From: Thermosynechococcus sp. M98_K2018_005
Lineage (GTDB): Bacteria; Cyanobacteriota; Cyanobacteriia; Thermosynechococcales; Thermosynechococcaceae
Reading direction: 5' to 3'
Length of the DNA: 33,434 nucleotides
Assembly: GCF_015295825.1 (NCBI RefSeq)
Contig: NZ_DVEH01000022.1
Coordinates: 1-33,434 of the forward strand
Below, piece by piece: positions 1 to 9,194 of this stretch; position 1 is the first letter of the stretch; every line of letters starts with the position of its first letter. The translations under genes were made by a program, and so were the position numbers. Under the pieces are notes generated by a model that had not been told where the DNA came from, searched no databases, and saw only the letters and a program-made list of their open reading frames with translations.

Positions 1-162
1 GCTTTGGAAGTCTTGACCCAACTCACACTTCAATACGGCAAAACTGCCCAATGGGATTGCCGCTCCGAAATTTTTGCCATTTTAGACCGAGCCAAGGGTG
101 TAATCAGTGCTGATATAGCCGACTTGCCAATTGTAAAAGCACTGTCTCAGCGGCTACCCTAG
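1..162 (+). CDS. 3' end of an unidentified protein gene (partial)
   Basis: An open frame runs in from the left edge and ends in TAG at 160-162, giving the last 53 residues of a protein whose start is outside the window. The visible part is soluble, mixed polar and hydrophobic, and ends in SQRLP. It has no recognisable motif, membrane segment or cysteine cluster. Its stop overlaps the stop of the convergent TPR gene in the tetranucleotide CTAG (159-162). That tight fit, matched at several other convergent pairs here, supports it being a real gene end. I do not recognise the family. Confidence 0.55.
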   Translation, partial: ALEVLTQLTLQYGKTAQWDCRSEIFAILDRAKGVISADIADLPIVKALSQRLP

Positions 163-1047
163 CCCTGAGGTGCGATGCGGCGGCTGAACTGCTGAATCTC
201 CTCGCGAATGCCTCGTGGTAATTGATTTTGTTTAGCGATGGCTTGCTGGAAGTATTGCTTTGCCTGCGATCGGTTGCCACTGGCGGCTAAAATTTGCGCT
301 TTCAGATAGAGCAGTTCTGGATTGTTGGGGGCAAGTGCCAAGGCTTGATCAACGGCGTTTAAGGCTTGCGGCCATTGCTTGCGATCGCGATAGGCCAAAG
401 CCAGCCCTCGATAACTCAAGTAATTGGGAGCAGCATAGGTTTGTAGGGTTTGAATGGCTCGATCCATGCTGACAAAGCCGACATTACTGGCAATGCCCCA
501 CTCCATAAAGCCACGCACAAGATTCAATTCCGGATCGCGAGGATTGATAGCTTCGGCTTGCCCCACATGATCAAGAACCCGCTGTACCCGCAACAGAGCG
601 GCGGGGGCCCCCAGCCACAGGCCCTGATCCGGCATCGGAAATTTCATAGCCTGCCATCAGGAAATGCCCCACGGCTTGATAGAGATGTCCCCGCAGGGGA
701 TCGCGGCTCGTGAGGGCTTGGGCAGCGCGAAGGGTCTCCTGAGCATAGCGTTTGTACCCTGTCCAGTCTTCATTAAGATAGGCAATGGCGGCAGCCAACG
801 TCAGCGCTAGGGGTTCTTGGCGATCGCGCTCTAGGGCTGCAGGCAGTAACTCCTTACCCTTGACATAGTTACCATCGCGAAAGAGGGCAACAAAGACGGC
901 TTCCGTTTGATCTGAAATTGGTCGCGCCTGCGAGCCAGTGCGGAAAGGATCGCCAGCAAGGGCAGCGGTACTCAGTACCCAGGGGGCGATCGCTCCACTA
1001 AGATAGAGAGCAAAACGTTGCCACAGGCGCAGTTGACGTGTTTGCAC
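159..1047 (-). pseudogene. Exported TPR-repeat protein gene split by a frameshift
   Basis: Two overlapping minus-strand frames together form one protein of about 296 residues. The first (1047 to 571) has an N-terminal hydrophobic segment ending in STAALAG, a likely signal peptide or anchor. The second (647 to 159) carries TPR-like helices such as WPQALNAVDQALALAPNNPE and SQAKQYFQQAIAKQ. The join lies in a G5C5 run at 602-611; removing one base there restores a continuous reading frame. An ATG at 1071 is in frame, but GGAGGT sits inside that extension, 7 nt before a GTG at 1047, so 1047 is the better start. It could be a real mutation, a sequencing error, or +1 slippage on CCC-C. Homologues I recall in cyanobacteria are uncharacterised TPR proteins; the function is unknown. 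Confidence 0.7.
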
Positions 1048-1072
1048 GGTCGTTACCTCCGGAGTCTGCATC

Positions 1073-1738
1073 TTGTTTTCAGTTCACCATCTCAGCTACC
1101 ACCCCGCCGCCACCCCTCAGCCCATTTTGCGGGACATTAACTTAGACTTGGGTATGGCTGAACTGGGATTAATTATCGGACCCAGTGGATCGGGCAAAAC
1201 TACCCTACTAGAGATTTTAGCGGGCTTGGCCGCCCCCAGTCGGGGAATCATTCGATGGCAGGATCAGGTCCTCACACCAGATCACTTACAACAGTTGGCC
1301 GGATTGGTCTTTCAGTTCCCGGATCGCTACTTCTGTGGCAGTACCATTCTCGAAGAGCTACGCTTTGGTCACCCAGAAATTCCCTACGAAAACTTTTACC
1401 GTGCCCTTGCTGATGTGGGCCTTGATCATTTGCCTTTGCACACCCGCCCCGAATCCTTGAGTGGTGGTCAGCAGCGTCGCCTCGCTCTTGCTGTGCAACT
1501 GGTGCGCCAACCCTACCTGCTCTTGCTCGATGAACCCACCGCGGGTCTTGATTGGTCAATGCGCCGCCAATTGGTACAGGTGCTGCGCCGCCTCAAGGAA
1601 CACTGGAGCCTGCTTGTGGTCACCCATGAGGCCACTGAATTGCGGGAGATTAGCGATCGCACGTGGCGATTGGAAAACGGTTGCCTGGTGCCACTAACTT
1701 CCCATCAGTCAAGTCCTGTAATAAGTTTTAATACTTAG
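1073..1738 (+). CDS. ECF-type/CbiO-like ABC transporter ATPase
   Basis: A 221-residue ABC ATPase that would drive a micronutrient or metal importer at the inner face of the plasma membrane. Visible motifs are Walker A GPSGSGKT (36-43), Q-loop Gln81 in VFQFPD, signature LSGGQQ (129-134), Walker B YLLLLDEP (148-155) with the D-loop after it, and H-loop His185. The VFQFPD segment and the compact length are typical of CbiO/EcfA proteins. The start is TTG at 1073, with GGAG at 1061-1064 eight bases upstream. The start is 25 bp from the divergent TPR start, and no permease or substrate-binding component is adjacent. The CbiQ-like protein at 16144 is a candidate partner, by inference only. The substrate cannot be read from the sequence. 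Confidence 0.85.
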   Translation: MFSVHHLSYHPAATPQPILRDINLDLGMAELGLIIGPSGSGKTTLLEILAGLAAPSRGIIRWQDQVLTPDHLQQLAGLVFQFPDRYFCGSTILEELRFGHPEIPYENFYRALADVGLDHLPLHTRPESLSGGQQRRLALAVQLVRQPYLLLLDEPTAGLDWSMRRQLVQVLRRLKEHWSLLVVTHEATELREISDRTWRLENGCLVPLTSHQSSPVISFNT

Positions 1739-1961
1739 GTAGCAAAGCTTTGCAATTTGTTACCACAGGGGCGCAAAGTCGCTCCACAGCTTGATTTTCT
1801 GCTACAACCACAAGAGGTACAGCCCTTCTTGCAAGGATGGAAGACCCACAGCACTGTGAAAACCAGTGCCGGACAGTACCTCCTTAATATGTCCTCCATC
1901 GTTAAAGGGGTGTATATCCCACTTGGGGTTTGGTCTCGATCGTTACAAGGAGTTTGAACGC
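1739..1961 (+). promoter_or_regulatory. Intergenic leader upstream of chlH
   Basis: This 223-base gap separates the ECF ATPase from chlH and probably holds the chlH promoter and 5' UTR. A clear ribosome binding site AAGGAG lies at 1947-1952, nine bases before the ATG at 1962. I saw no convincing -35/-10 pair, riboswitch or terminator. A 66-codon TTG-started frame (1757-1957) crosses it, but it has no ribosome binding site and no recognisable product. Confidence 0.4.
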
Positions 1962-4900
1962 ATGTTCACCCACGTCAAGTCCACGATTCGGCATATCGCG
2001 CCAGCGGCGTTAAAGGGGCGATCGCTGTTGCGAGTGGTGTATGTGGTACTTGAAGCCCAATACCAGAGCGCGCTGTCGGCAGCGGTTCGCAGCATTAACG
2101 ATACCCATCCACAGGTGGCCATTGAAATCAGTGGCTATCTCCTTGAGGAACTGCGCAATCCCGAAAACTATGCCGCCTTCTGTGAAGACGTGGCGCGGGC
2201 GAATGTGTTTATCGCCTCCCTCATCTTTATTGAGGACTTAGCTGATAAGGTGGTCGAGGCCGTTCAGCCCTATCGCGATCGCCTCGATGTAGCGGTTGTC
2301 TTCCCCTCCTTGCCGCAGGTGATGCGCCTCAACAAAATGGGCAGCTTTTCCTTGGCTCAAATTGGCCAATCCAAGAGCGTCATTGCTAACTTCATGAAGA
2401 AGCGCAAGGAGAAGTCAGGCGCCGGCTTCCAAGATGCCATGCTCAAACTCTTGCGAACCCTGCCCCAAGTCCTGAAGTACCTCCCCATTGACAAAGCACA
2501 GGATGCCCGCAACTTCATGCTTAGCTTCCAGTACTGGCTGGGGGGGTCGCCAGAGAATCTGCAAAACTTCCTGCTGATGCTGGCCGATCGCTACGTCTTC
2601 AAAGGTCAGCCAAACAGCAACCTCAGCTACCAAGAACCGGTCACCTACCCCGACACCGGTATTTGGCACCCCCTTGCACCGCAAATGTTTGAGGATCTCA
2701 AGGAGTACCTCAACTGGTTCAACAGTCGCCGCGATATTGGCGCTGATCTGAAGGATCCCCTTGTGCCCACCATCGGCCTGCTGTTGCAGCGTACCCACCT
2801 TGTCACGGGTGATGACGCCCACTATGTCGCCATAGTGCAAGAGTTTGAATCCCAAGGGGCGCGGGTGATTCCCGTCTTCTCGGGCGGACTAGACTTTTCA
2901 ACACCACTGGAAAAATTCTTCTACGATCCTGTCAACCCTGAAAAACCCATTGTTGATACCGTTGTCTCTCTAACGGGATTTGCCCTTGTGGGGGGGCCTG
3001 CCAAGCAGGATCATCCCAAAGCTGTGGCGACACTGAAAAAACTCAACCGTCCCTACATGGTGGCCCTGCCCTTGGTGTTTCAAACCACTGAGGAATGGGA
3101 AGACAGTGATCTGGGGCTACACCCGATTCAAGTGGCACTGCAAATTGCCCTACCGGAACTGGATGGTGCCATTGAGCCAATTATTCTTTCCGGTCGCGAT
3201 GGCATGACCGGTAAGGCGATCGCTCTGCAAGACCGCGTCGAAATGATTGTGCAGCGGGCACTGAAGTGGGCCAATTTGCGCCGCAAACCCAAGGTGCAAA
3301 AGAAAGTTGCTATCACCATCTTTAGCTTCCCGCCGGATAAAGGCAACGTCGGCACTGCCGCCTATTTGGATGTCTTTGGCTCCATCTACAAAGTCATGGA
3401 AGCCCTGAAAAACAATGGCTATGACGTGCAGGACATGCCGGAGAGTGCCGAAGCCCTGATGCAGGAAATTCTCCACGATGCCCGTGCCCAAGTAGGGAGT
3501 CCCGAACTTAACATTGCCTACCGCATGAGCGTGCCTGAATACGAGCGCCTCACCCCCTACGCCAAACGCCTCGAAGAAAACTGGGGCAAACCGCCGGGGC
3601 ACCTCAACAGTGACGGCCAAAACCTACTCATCTACGGCAAAACCTACGGCAACGTCTTTATTGGTGTACAGCCCACCTTTGGCTACGAAGGGGATCCAAT
3701 GCGGCTGCTCTTTTCTCGCTCCGCCAGTCCCCACCACGGCTTTGCTGCCTACTACACCTTCCTCAATCACATTTGGCAGGCGGATGCGGTGCTCCACTTT
3801 GGCACCCACGGTTCTCTAGAGTTTATGCCGGGTAAACAGATGGGGATGTCTGGGGATTGCTACCCCGATAATCTCATTGGCTGTATTCCCAACCTTTACT
3901 ACTACGCCGCCAATAACCCCTCCGAAGCCACCATTGCCAAGCGCCGCAGCTATGCCAACACCATTAGCTACCTCACCCCGCCAGCAGAAAATGCTGGTCT
4001 CTACAAAGGGCTACGGGAACTCAGCGATCTCATTGGTTCCTACCAAACCCTGAAAGACAGTGGTCGGGGGATTCAGATTGTCAACACGATCATGGACAAG
4101 TGCCGCATGGTCAATCTCGATCAAGATGTGGCTCTCCCCGATAAGGACGCGGCGGATCTCAGTGCCGAAGAGCGCGATACCCTCGTGGGCAAGGTCTATA
4201 TCAAGTTAATGGAGATTGAAAGCCGCCTCTTGCCCTGTGGCCTGCACGTGATTGGCAAACCACCAACAACGGAAGAAGCGGTGGCCACGTTGGTCAATAT
4301 TGCCAGCTTGGATCGCTCTGAGGACGGCATTAAGAGCTTGCCCCGGCTCATTGCCGAGAGCCTAGGGCGGGACATTGACGAAATTTATCAAAATAGCGAT
4401 CGCGGGATACTTGCAGATGTTGAACTGCTGCGCCAGATTAACGAGGCGACCCGTACTGCCGTCAGTGCCCTCGTCCAAGCCCAAGCCGATGCCGATGGTC
4501 GTGTGTCGCGGGTCTCGAAGCTGAACTTCTTTAACATGGGGCGCAAAGAGCCGTGGATTGAATCCCTCCATGGTGCAGGCTATACCCAAGTGGATGCCGC
4601 TGCCCTCAAGCCCCTCATGGAATACCTCGAATTCTGTTTACAGCAGATTGTTGCCGACAATGAACTGGGGGCACTGCTGCAAGCCCTTGAAGGCGAGTAC
4701 ATTCTCCCCGGCCCCGGTGGCGATCCAATTCGCAATCCTGAGGTCTTGCCAACGGGCAAAAATATCCACGCCTTGGATCCCCAAGCCATTCCCACTGCCG
4801 CTGCTGTGCAGTCTGCCAAAGTTGTGGTCGATCGCCTTTTAGCGCGGCAAAAAGCGGAAAACAACAACCAATGGCCAGAAACCATCGCCATGGTGCTCTG

Positions 4901-5942
4901 GGGCACAGACAATATCAAAACCTATGGTGAGTCCCTTGCCCAAGTGCTCTGGCTAGTGGGGGCACGTCCTTTACCCGATTCCTTGGGACGGGTCAACAAA
5001 GTGGAACTCATCCCCCTAGAGGAGTTGGGGCGGCCACGCATTGATGTTGTCGTCAACTGTTCGGGGGTCTTCCGCGATCTCTTTATCAACCAGATGGCAC
5101 TCATTGACCGTGCCATCAAGATGGCTGCCGAAGCCGATGAACCCCTTGAGCTGAACTTTATCCGCAAGCACGCCCTGCAACAGGCCTCAGAATTGGGAAT
5201 TGAGCTGCGCCAAGCAGCGACACGGGTCTTTACCAATGCCTCCGGTTCCTACGCGGCGAATGTCAACCTAGCGGTGGAAAATAGCTCTTGGGAACAGGAA
5301 TCGGAACTTCAGGATATGTATCTCTCCCGTAAGTCCTTTGCCTTCTCGGCGGATTCTCCGGGAACCATGCAGCAGGCGCGGGAACTCTTTGAAACCGCCC
5401 TCAAAACGGTGGATGTGACATTCCAAAACCTCGACTCCTCAGAAATCAGCCTCACGGATGTCAGCCACTACTTTGACTCGGATCCGACCAAGCTGGTGGG
5501 GGCACTGCGCGGCGATGGCAAACAACCCAAGGCCTATATTGCCGATACCACCACAGCCCATGCCCAAGTGCGTACCCTCTCGGAAACTGTTCGCCTCGAC
5601 AGCCGTACCAAGCTCCTGAATCCCAAGTGGTATGAGGGAATGCTCTCCCACGGCTACGAAGGGGTGCGCGAGATCTCAAAACGGCTCGTGAACACGATGG
5701 GCTGGTCGGCGACAGCAGGCGCTGTGGATAACTGGGTCTATGAGGAGGCGAATGCCACGTTTATTCTCGATGAGCAGATGCGGCAGCGGCTTCTGAATAC
5801 CAACCCCCACTCTTTCCGCAAAATGGTCAGCACTTTCCTCGAACTCCACGGGCGTGGCTACTGGGAGACCAGTGAGGCCAATCTAGAATTGCTGCGGCAA
5901 CTCTATCAAGAGGTCGAGGACAAAATTGAGGGAGTTGAGTAA
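1962..5942 (+). CDS. chlH: Magnesium chelatase subunit H (Mg-protoporphyrin IX chelatase, ChlH)
   Basis: A 1326-residue protein, the normal size for cyanobacterial ChlH. It binds protoporphyrin IX and, with the ChlI/ChlD AAA+ motor, inserts Mg2+ at the first committed step of chlorophyll synthesis. The CobN/Mg-chelatase domain holds the conserved [15 protein letters not shown] block with its catalytic and metal-site His and Glu residues, followed by [14 protein letters not shown]. The C-terminus keeps the conserved [17 protein letters not shown] segment. The frame is open 32 codons further upstream (ATG at 1866), but the ATG at 1962 has AAGGAG nine bases before it and starts with the family-typical [10 protein letters not shown]. 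chlI and chlD are not nearby. A strong terminator follows, so the gene looks monocistronic. Confidence 0.97.
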   Translation: MFTHVKSTIRHIAPAALKGRSLLRVVYVVLEAQYQSALSAAVRSINDTHPQVAIEISGYLLEELRNPENYAAFCEDVARANVFIASLIFIEDLADKVVEAVQPYRDRLDVAVVFPSLPQVMRLNKMGSFSLAQIGQSKSVIANFMKKRKEKSGAGFQDAMLKLLRTLPQVLKYLPIDKAQDARNFMLSFQYWLGGSPENLQNFLLMLADRYVFKGQPNSNLSYQEPVTYPDTGIWHPLAPQMFEDLKEYLNWFNSRRDIGADLKDPLVPTIGLLLQRTHLVTGDDAHYVAIVQEFESQGARVIPVFSGGLDFSTPLEKFFYDPVNPEKPIVDTVVSLTGFALVGGPAKQDHPKAVATLKKLNRPYMVALPLVFQTTEEWEDSDLGLHPIQVALQIALPELDGAIEPIILSGRDGMTGKAIALQDRVEMIVQRALKWANLRRKPKVQKKVAITIFSFPPDKGNVGTAAYLDVFGSIYKVMEALKNNGYDVQDMPESAEALMQEILHDARAQVGSPELNIAYRMSVPEYERLTPYAKRLEENWGKPPGHLNSDGQNLLIYGKTYGNVFIGVQPTFGYEGDPMRLLFSRSASPHHGFAAYYTFLNHIWQADAVLHFGTHGSLEFMPGKQMGMSGDCYPDNLIGCIPNLYYYAANNPSEATIAKRRSYANTISYLTPPAENAGLYKGLRELSDLIGSYQTLKDSGRGIQIVNTIMDKCRMVNLDQDVALPDKDAADLSAEERDTLVGKVYIKLMEIESRLLPCGLHVIGKPPTTEEAVATLVNIASLDRSEDGIKSLPRLIAESLGRDIDEIYQNSDRGILADVELLRQINEATRTAVSALVQAQADADGRVSRVSKLNFFNMGRKEPWIESLHGAGYTQVDAAALKPLMEYLEFCLQQIVADNELGALLQALEGEYILPGPGGDPIRNPEVLPTGKNIHALDPQAIPTAAAVQSAKVVVDRLLARQKAENNNQWPETIAMVLWGTDNIKTYGESLAQVLWLVGARPLPDSLGRVNKVELIPLEELGRPRIDVVVNCSGVFRDLFINQMALIDRAIKMAAEADEPLELNFIRKHALQQASELGIELRQAATRVFTNASGSYAANVNLAVENSSWEQESELQDMYLSRKSFAFSADSPGTMQQARELFETALKTVDVTFQNLDSSEISLTDVSHYFDSDPTKLVGALRGDGKQPKAYIADTTTAHAQVRTLSETVRLDSRTKLLNPKWYEGMLSHGYEGVREISKRLVNTMGWSATAGAVDNWVYEEANATFILDEQMRQRLLNTNPHSFRKMVSTFLELHGRGYWETSEANLELLRQLYQEVEDKIEGVE

Positions 5943-5958
5943 GCAACGTTAATTGCAC

Positions 5959-5986
5959 GGGGGGAAGCTCTCCCCCCTTTTTATTT
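5959..5986 (+). terminator. Intrinsic terminator of chlH
   Basis: A perfect 7-bp stem, GGGGGGA (5959-5965) with TCCCCCC (5971-5977), has a 5-nt loop and is followed by TTTTTATTT. It starts 17 bases after the chlH stop. It is the strongest intrinsic terminator seen in the window. Confidence 0.88.
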
Positions 5987-6066
5987 GGTCGCAGATGTGA
6001 TCGGAACCCTCCCTATAACTTGAGCGTCAGACCCCGCAGTACGTTTTTTCTGTGGAGGAGTTGACG

Positions 6067-6384
6067 ATGTTGAAGACACTCCAAGTCACTAGCCTATCGT
6101 CCTTGACTGGTTTGGCTGTCCTTTCCTTTGCGGATACAGCCGCGGCTCAATTGAATGTCAACGTGAATCTTGGTGGTTCCCCTCAACCAGTGTATGTGGT
6201 GCCGAGTCCTCCCAGCCAACCCGTCTATGTGGTGCCCACCCCTCAAACACAACCAGTGTATGTGGTACAGCCAGGAGTGGTTAGTGTTCCGCCCGCCTCC
6301 TCGCGATCGCGCCATCACCGCAAAAAGCCCCATCCGCAGTATGGGATTCCCGCCAATCCTAGGGGGGTGCTGATCACGTTTTAA
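6067..6384 (+). CDS. Small secreted proline/valine-rich repeat protein, function unknown
   Basis: A 105-residue protein. The ATG at 6067 is preceded at six bases by GGAGGAG (6054-6060); an in-frame GTG at 6052 would overlap that site and is less likely. The N-terminus has a signal-peptide-like hydrophobic stretch ending in ADTAAAQ. The mature part contains three copies of QPVYVVP/Q-type units spaced 13 to 14 residues apart and rich in Pro, followed by a basic patch SRSRHHRKK. No catalytic motif is visible. The composition suggests an extended periplasmic or surface-exposed polypeptide. It lies alone between the chlH terminator and the sulfate transport genes. I do not recognise a named family. 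Confidence 0.72.
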   Translation: MLKTLQVTSLSSLTGLAVLSFADTAAAQLNVNVNLGGSPQPVYVVPSPPSQPVYVVPTPQTQPVYVVQPGVVSVPPASSRSRHHRKKPHPQYGIPANPRGVLITF

Positions 6385-6431
6385 GGATTCCAGCCAGAAT
6401 CGCCGCCCCTTCTGCTAAGATGGATTTACAC

Positions 6432-6449
6432 ATCGGTATTCCGACCGAT
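6432..6449. promoter_or_regulatory. Inverted repeat, possible operator of sbpA-cysTW
   Basis: ATCGGT (6432-6437) and ACCGAT (6444-6449) form a perfect 6-bp inverted repeat with a 6-base spacer, 22 bases before the sbpA start. Size and spacing suit a dimeric CRP/FNR- or LysR-type regulator. Cyanobacterial sulfur-uptake genes are known to be regulated (for example by CysR in Synechococcus), but this site does not prove that regulator. Confidence 0.38.
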
Positions 6450-6470
6450 TTATCGTAGATTGATAGCAGA

Positions 6471-7517
6471 ATGGTCAATTGGCGGCGTTTTAGGGTTTGG
6501 TTGAGCTTGTTCCTACTAGCGGTAGGTCTCAGTGGTCTGACCGCTGCTTGTCAATTTCAGGCTACTCTGCCCGATGGTCGCCCTGCCCAAATAAATCTGA
6601 CCCTCTCCTCGTTTGCAGTGACTAAAACAGCACATGAGGCTATTATGCCCCTGTTTGCCGCCCAGTGGGAGCGAGAACACCAACAAAAAGTTCGTTTTCG
6701 CACTACCTACGGACCTTCCGGTCGCCAGTCGCGAGCAGTGATTGATGGCTTAGAAGCCGATATTGTACACTTGTCCCTCGGCTTAGATATTGATCGCATG
6801 GTCAAGGCAGGGTTAATTCCTCCCGATTGGGCGAGTCAAGCCCCCCATAACAGCATTGTCACCACCTCTGTCTGTGCCCTGATTACCCGTGAGGGCAACC
6901 CGAAAAATCTGCAAACATGGCAAGACCTCACTCGTGAGGGGGTTACATTTGTTACGGCGGATCCCAAAACCTCTGGCGCGGCTCGCTGGAACTTCCTTGC
7001 GCTGTGGGGATCAATCACCCAAACAGGGGGAACGCCTGAACAAGCGCAGCAGTTTGTGACTAAGGCTTTTCGCCATGTGGCTACCCTACCTCGGGATGGC
7101 CGTGAAGCTACCGATGCTTTTCTGAAACAGGGACAAGGAGATGCCCTGATCAACTATGAAAATGAAGTGATCTTGGCACGAAAAAAGGGACACCCCCTCT
7201 CCTATAGTATTCCTCCTGTCAACATCCTGATTGAAAATCCGATCGCCCTTGTGGACAAGTATGTGGATAAACATGGCACGCGGGAGGTGGCACAGGCCTA
7301 TATTGAGTTTCTCTACACCCCCCAAGCCCAAGAAATTTTTGCGCAGTATGGTTTTCGACCCGTGGATGCCGCAGTTCTTGCTGCCCATCGGCAGGAATTT
7401 CCACCCGTGCCCACCCTTTTTACCGTGGCAGATTTAGGGGGCTGGGAGAAGGTACAGGCCCAATTTTTCGCTAATGGCGCCCTGTTTGATCAAATTCAGC
7501 AGGAGAATCAAGCTTGA
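6471..7517 (+). CDS. sbpA: Sulfate-binding periplasmic lipoprotein SbpA
   Basis: A 348-residue solute-binding protein of the sulfate/thiosulfate (Sbp/CysP) family. It captures sulfate in the periplasm and delivers it to the CysT-CysW permease. The N-terminus has a basic start, a hydrophobic core and GLTAAC with Cys27, a probable lipoprotein site. Family landmarks are the early SFAVTKTAHEAI strand, TYGPSGRQSRAV, ADIVHLSLGLDID, the TADPKTSGAARWNF ligand-site block, and GDALINYENEV. The stop TGA overlaps the start of cysT by one base (TGATG), so the genes are translationally coupled. A candidate operator lies just upstream. Confidence in the family is high; whether it prefers sulfate or thiosulfate cannot be read. 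Confidence 0.94.
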   Translation: MVNWRRFRVWLSLFLLAVGLSGLTAACQFQATLPDGRPAQINLTLSSFAVTKTAHEAIMPLFAAQWEREHQQKVRFRTTYGPSGRQSRAVIDGLEADIVHLSLGLDIDRMVKAGLIPPDWASQAPHNSIVTTSVCALITREGNPKNLQTWQDLTREGVTFVTADPKTSGAARWNFLALWGSITQTGGTPEQAQQFVTKAFRHVATLPRDGREATDAFLKQGQGDALINYENEVILARKKGHPLSYSIPPVNILIENPIALVDKYVDKHGTREVAQAYIEFLYTPQAQEIFAQYGFRPVDAAVLAAHRQEFPPVPTLFTVADLGGWEKVQAQFFANGALFDQIQQENQA

Positions 7518-8368
7518 TGACCGCTACCCACCCCATTTCCCCATCACTCTCTCCTCAGAAACAGCGCCGGCAGTTTCCTTGGGTCTGGAGAATCACGGTT
7601 TTTTACTTACTGGTGATGCTGGCTGTGCCCATTGCGGCCCTCTTGAGTCGAGCCAGTAGTGCCGGACCAGTGCATTTTTGGCAGGTGGCAACGCGGGCGA
7701 TCGCCCTCTCGGCCTATGAAGTCACGTTTGTCACTGCCCTGATAGCAGCGCTGATCAATGGTGTCTTTGGTACCCTGATTGCTTGGGTGCTGGTGCGCTA
7801 TTCCTTTCCGGGGAAGCGCTTCTTTGATGCTGTCGTGGATCTACCTTTTGCCCTACCGACGGCGGTGGCGGGTCTCACCCTAGCCACGGTCTATAGCGAA
7901 AATGGCTGGGTTGGTAGCCTATTGGCTCCCTTCGGAATCAGAATTGCCTTCAGCCGCTGGGGGGTGGCGGTGGCGATGCTCTTTATTTCACTGCCCTTCG
8001 TGATTCGCACGGTGCAGCCCGTTCTCACGGAAATGGAAAAGGATGTGGAGGAGGCAGCATGGTCGCTGGGTGCCACCCATGGGCAGACCTTTTGGCGAGT
8101 CATTTTGCCGCCTTTGATGCCCGCTATTCTCACAGGTGTTGCCCTAGGCTTCTCACGGGCAGTAGGGGAATTTGGCTCGATTGTGATTATTTCCTCCAAC
8201 ACTCCGTTTCGGGACTTGATTGCCTCGGTGCTGGTGTTTCAGAGCTTAGAGCAGTATGACTATGAGGCGGCAACCATTATTGGTACGGTGATGCTCTTGG
8301 TCTCCTTGGCGATTTTATTTCTGATTAATCTGCTGCAAGCATGGGGGCGGCGCTATGCGGAGCATTAA
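7517..8368 (+). CDS. cysT: Sulfate ABC transporter permease CysT (CysU)
   Basis: A 283-residue integral membrane permease forming half of the sulfate channel. It has about six hydrophobic segments and the cytoplasmic EAA loop (EEAAWSLGATHGQTFWRVIL) that docks on the CysA ATPase. DLPFALPTAVAGLTL is a typical CysT block. The ATG at 7517 overlaps the sbpA stop (TGATG). A TTG at 7514 in the same frame would add one residue. AGGAG at 7501-7505 serves either start. The 3' end overlaps cysW by 14 bases. Confidence 0.94.
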   Translation: MTATHPISPSLSPQKQRRQFPWVWRITVFYLLVMLAVPIAALLSRASSAGPVHFWQVATRAIALSAYEVTFVTALIAALINGVFGTLIAWVLVRYSFPGKRFFDAVVDLPFALPTAVAGLTLATVYSENGWVGSLLAPFGIRIAFSRWGVAVAMLFISLPFVIRTVQPVLTEMEKDVEEAAWSLGATHGQTFWRVILPPLMPAILTGVALGFSRAVGEFGSIVIISSNTPFRDLIASVLVFQSLEQYDYEAATIIGTVMLLVSLAILFLINLLQAWGRRYAEH

Positions 8369-9194
8369 ACCCTCGCCCACCCAAGAAAAGCCGTGGCTGC
8401 ACGTCCTTTTGATTGTCATTGCCATCGCCTACTTGGCCCTTGTGCTTTTGATGCCGGCGGCCAATGTCCTTTTTCAAGCCTTTCACGAGGGAGTCATGCC
8501 CTTTGTGGAAAATTTGCTGGAGCCGGATTTTCTGCATGCAGTGTGGCTGACGTTTGCCCTTGCCTTGGTGGTGGTGCCCTTAAACACGGTCTTTGGCCTC
8601 TGTGCCGCTTGGGCGATTGCCCGCCATCGCTTTCCGGGACGCACCCTTTTGCTCAGCATTATTGACTTACCTTTCTCCATCTCCCCCGTTGTTGCTGGAC
8701 TGATGCTCGTACTGGTCTATGGCCGCAATGGCTGGCTTGGGGGCTGGCTGCAAGCTTTAGATATTCGCGTTATTTTCTCTTTTCCGGGAATGGTGCTGGC
8801 AACAGCCTTTGTGAGCTTGCCCTTTGTGGCGCGAGAAGTCATCCCTGTGCTGGAAGAAATCGGCACCGAGCAGGAGGAAGCCGCCAAAACCCTAGGTGCC
8901 AATGAGTGGCAAACCTTTTGGCGAGTCACTCTGCCCAATATCCGCTGGGGGCTGCTCTATGGAGTCTTGTTGACCAACGCACGGGCAATGGGAGAGTTTG
9001 GTGCTGTGGCAGTTGTCTCTGGCAATGTGGCGGGTCTGACGCAAACCCTACCCCTCTTTGTGGAAGACGCCTACAAAAACTACAACACGGCGTCGGCCTA
9101 CGCAGCAGCGGTGATCCTGGGTTTGTTAGCGCTTGTAACACTCGTGGTTAAGGAAATTTTGGAGCGGAAAACCGGCATCAAGCCCAACCCCTAG
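8355..9194 (+). CDS. cysW: Sulfate ABC transporter permease CysW
   Basis: A 279-residue partner permease of CysT, also with about six membrane segments and an EAA loop (EEAAKTLGANEWQTFWRVTL). The blocks DLPFSISPVVAGLML and ARAMGEFGAVAVVSG are family hallmarks. The ATG lies inside the end of cysT, which indicates coupled translation. The ATPase gene cysA, normally next in such operons, is absent; the next gene is on the opposite strand and its stop overlaps the cysW stop in CTAG (9191-9194). The importer must therefore use an ATPase encoded elsewhere. Confidence 0.94.
   Translation: MRSIKPSPTQEKPWLHVLLIVIAIAYLALVLLMPAANVLFQAFHEGVMPFVENLLEPDFLHAVWLTFALALVVVPLNTVFGLCAAWAIARHRFPGRTLLLSIIDLPFSISPVVAGLMLVLVYGRNGWLGGWLQALDIRVIFSFPGMVLATAFVSLPFVAREVIPVLEEIGTEQEEAAKTLGANEWQTFWRVTLPNIRWGLLYGVLLTNARAMGEFGAVAVVSGNVAGLTQTLPLFVEDAYKNYNTASAYAAAVILGLLALVTLVVKEILERKTGIKPNP

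Noticed and set aside
1757-1957. A 66-codon frame upstream of chlH
   Set aside because: It has no ribosome binding site, starts at TTG, ends within the chlH leader and contains no recognised domain; I treat it as leader sequence.
1866-1961. N-terminal extension of chlH to an ATG at 1866
   Set aside because: The ATG at 1962 has AAGGAG and the family-typical N-terminus.
4580-4918. Long antisense frames inside chlH and other GC-rich genes
   Set aside because: These are shadows of strong codon bias; they lack ribosome binding sites and recognisable domains.
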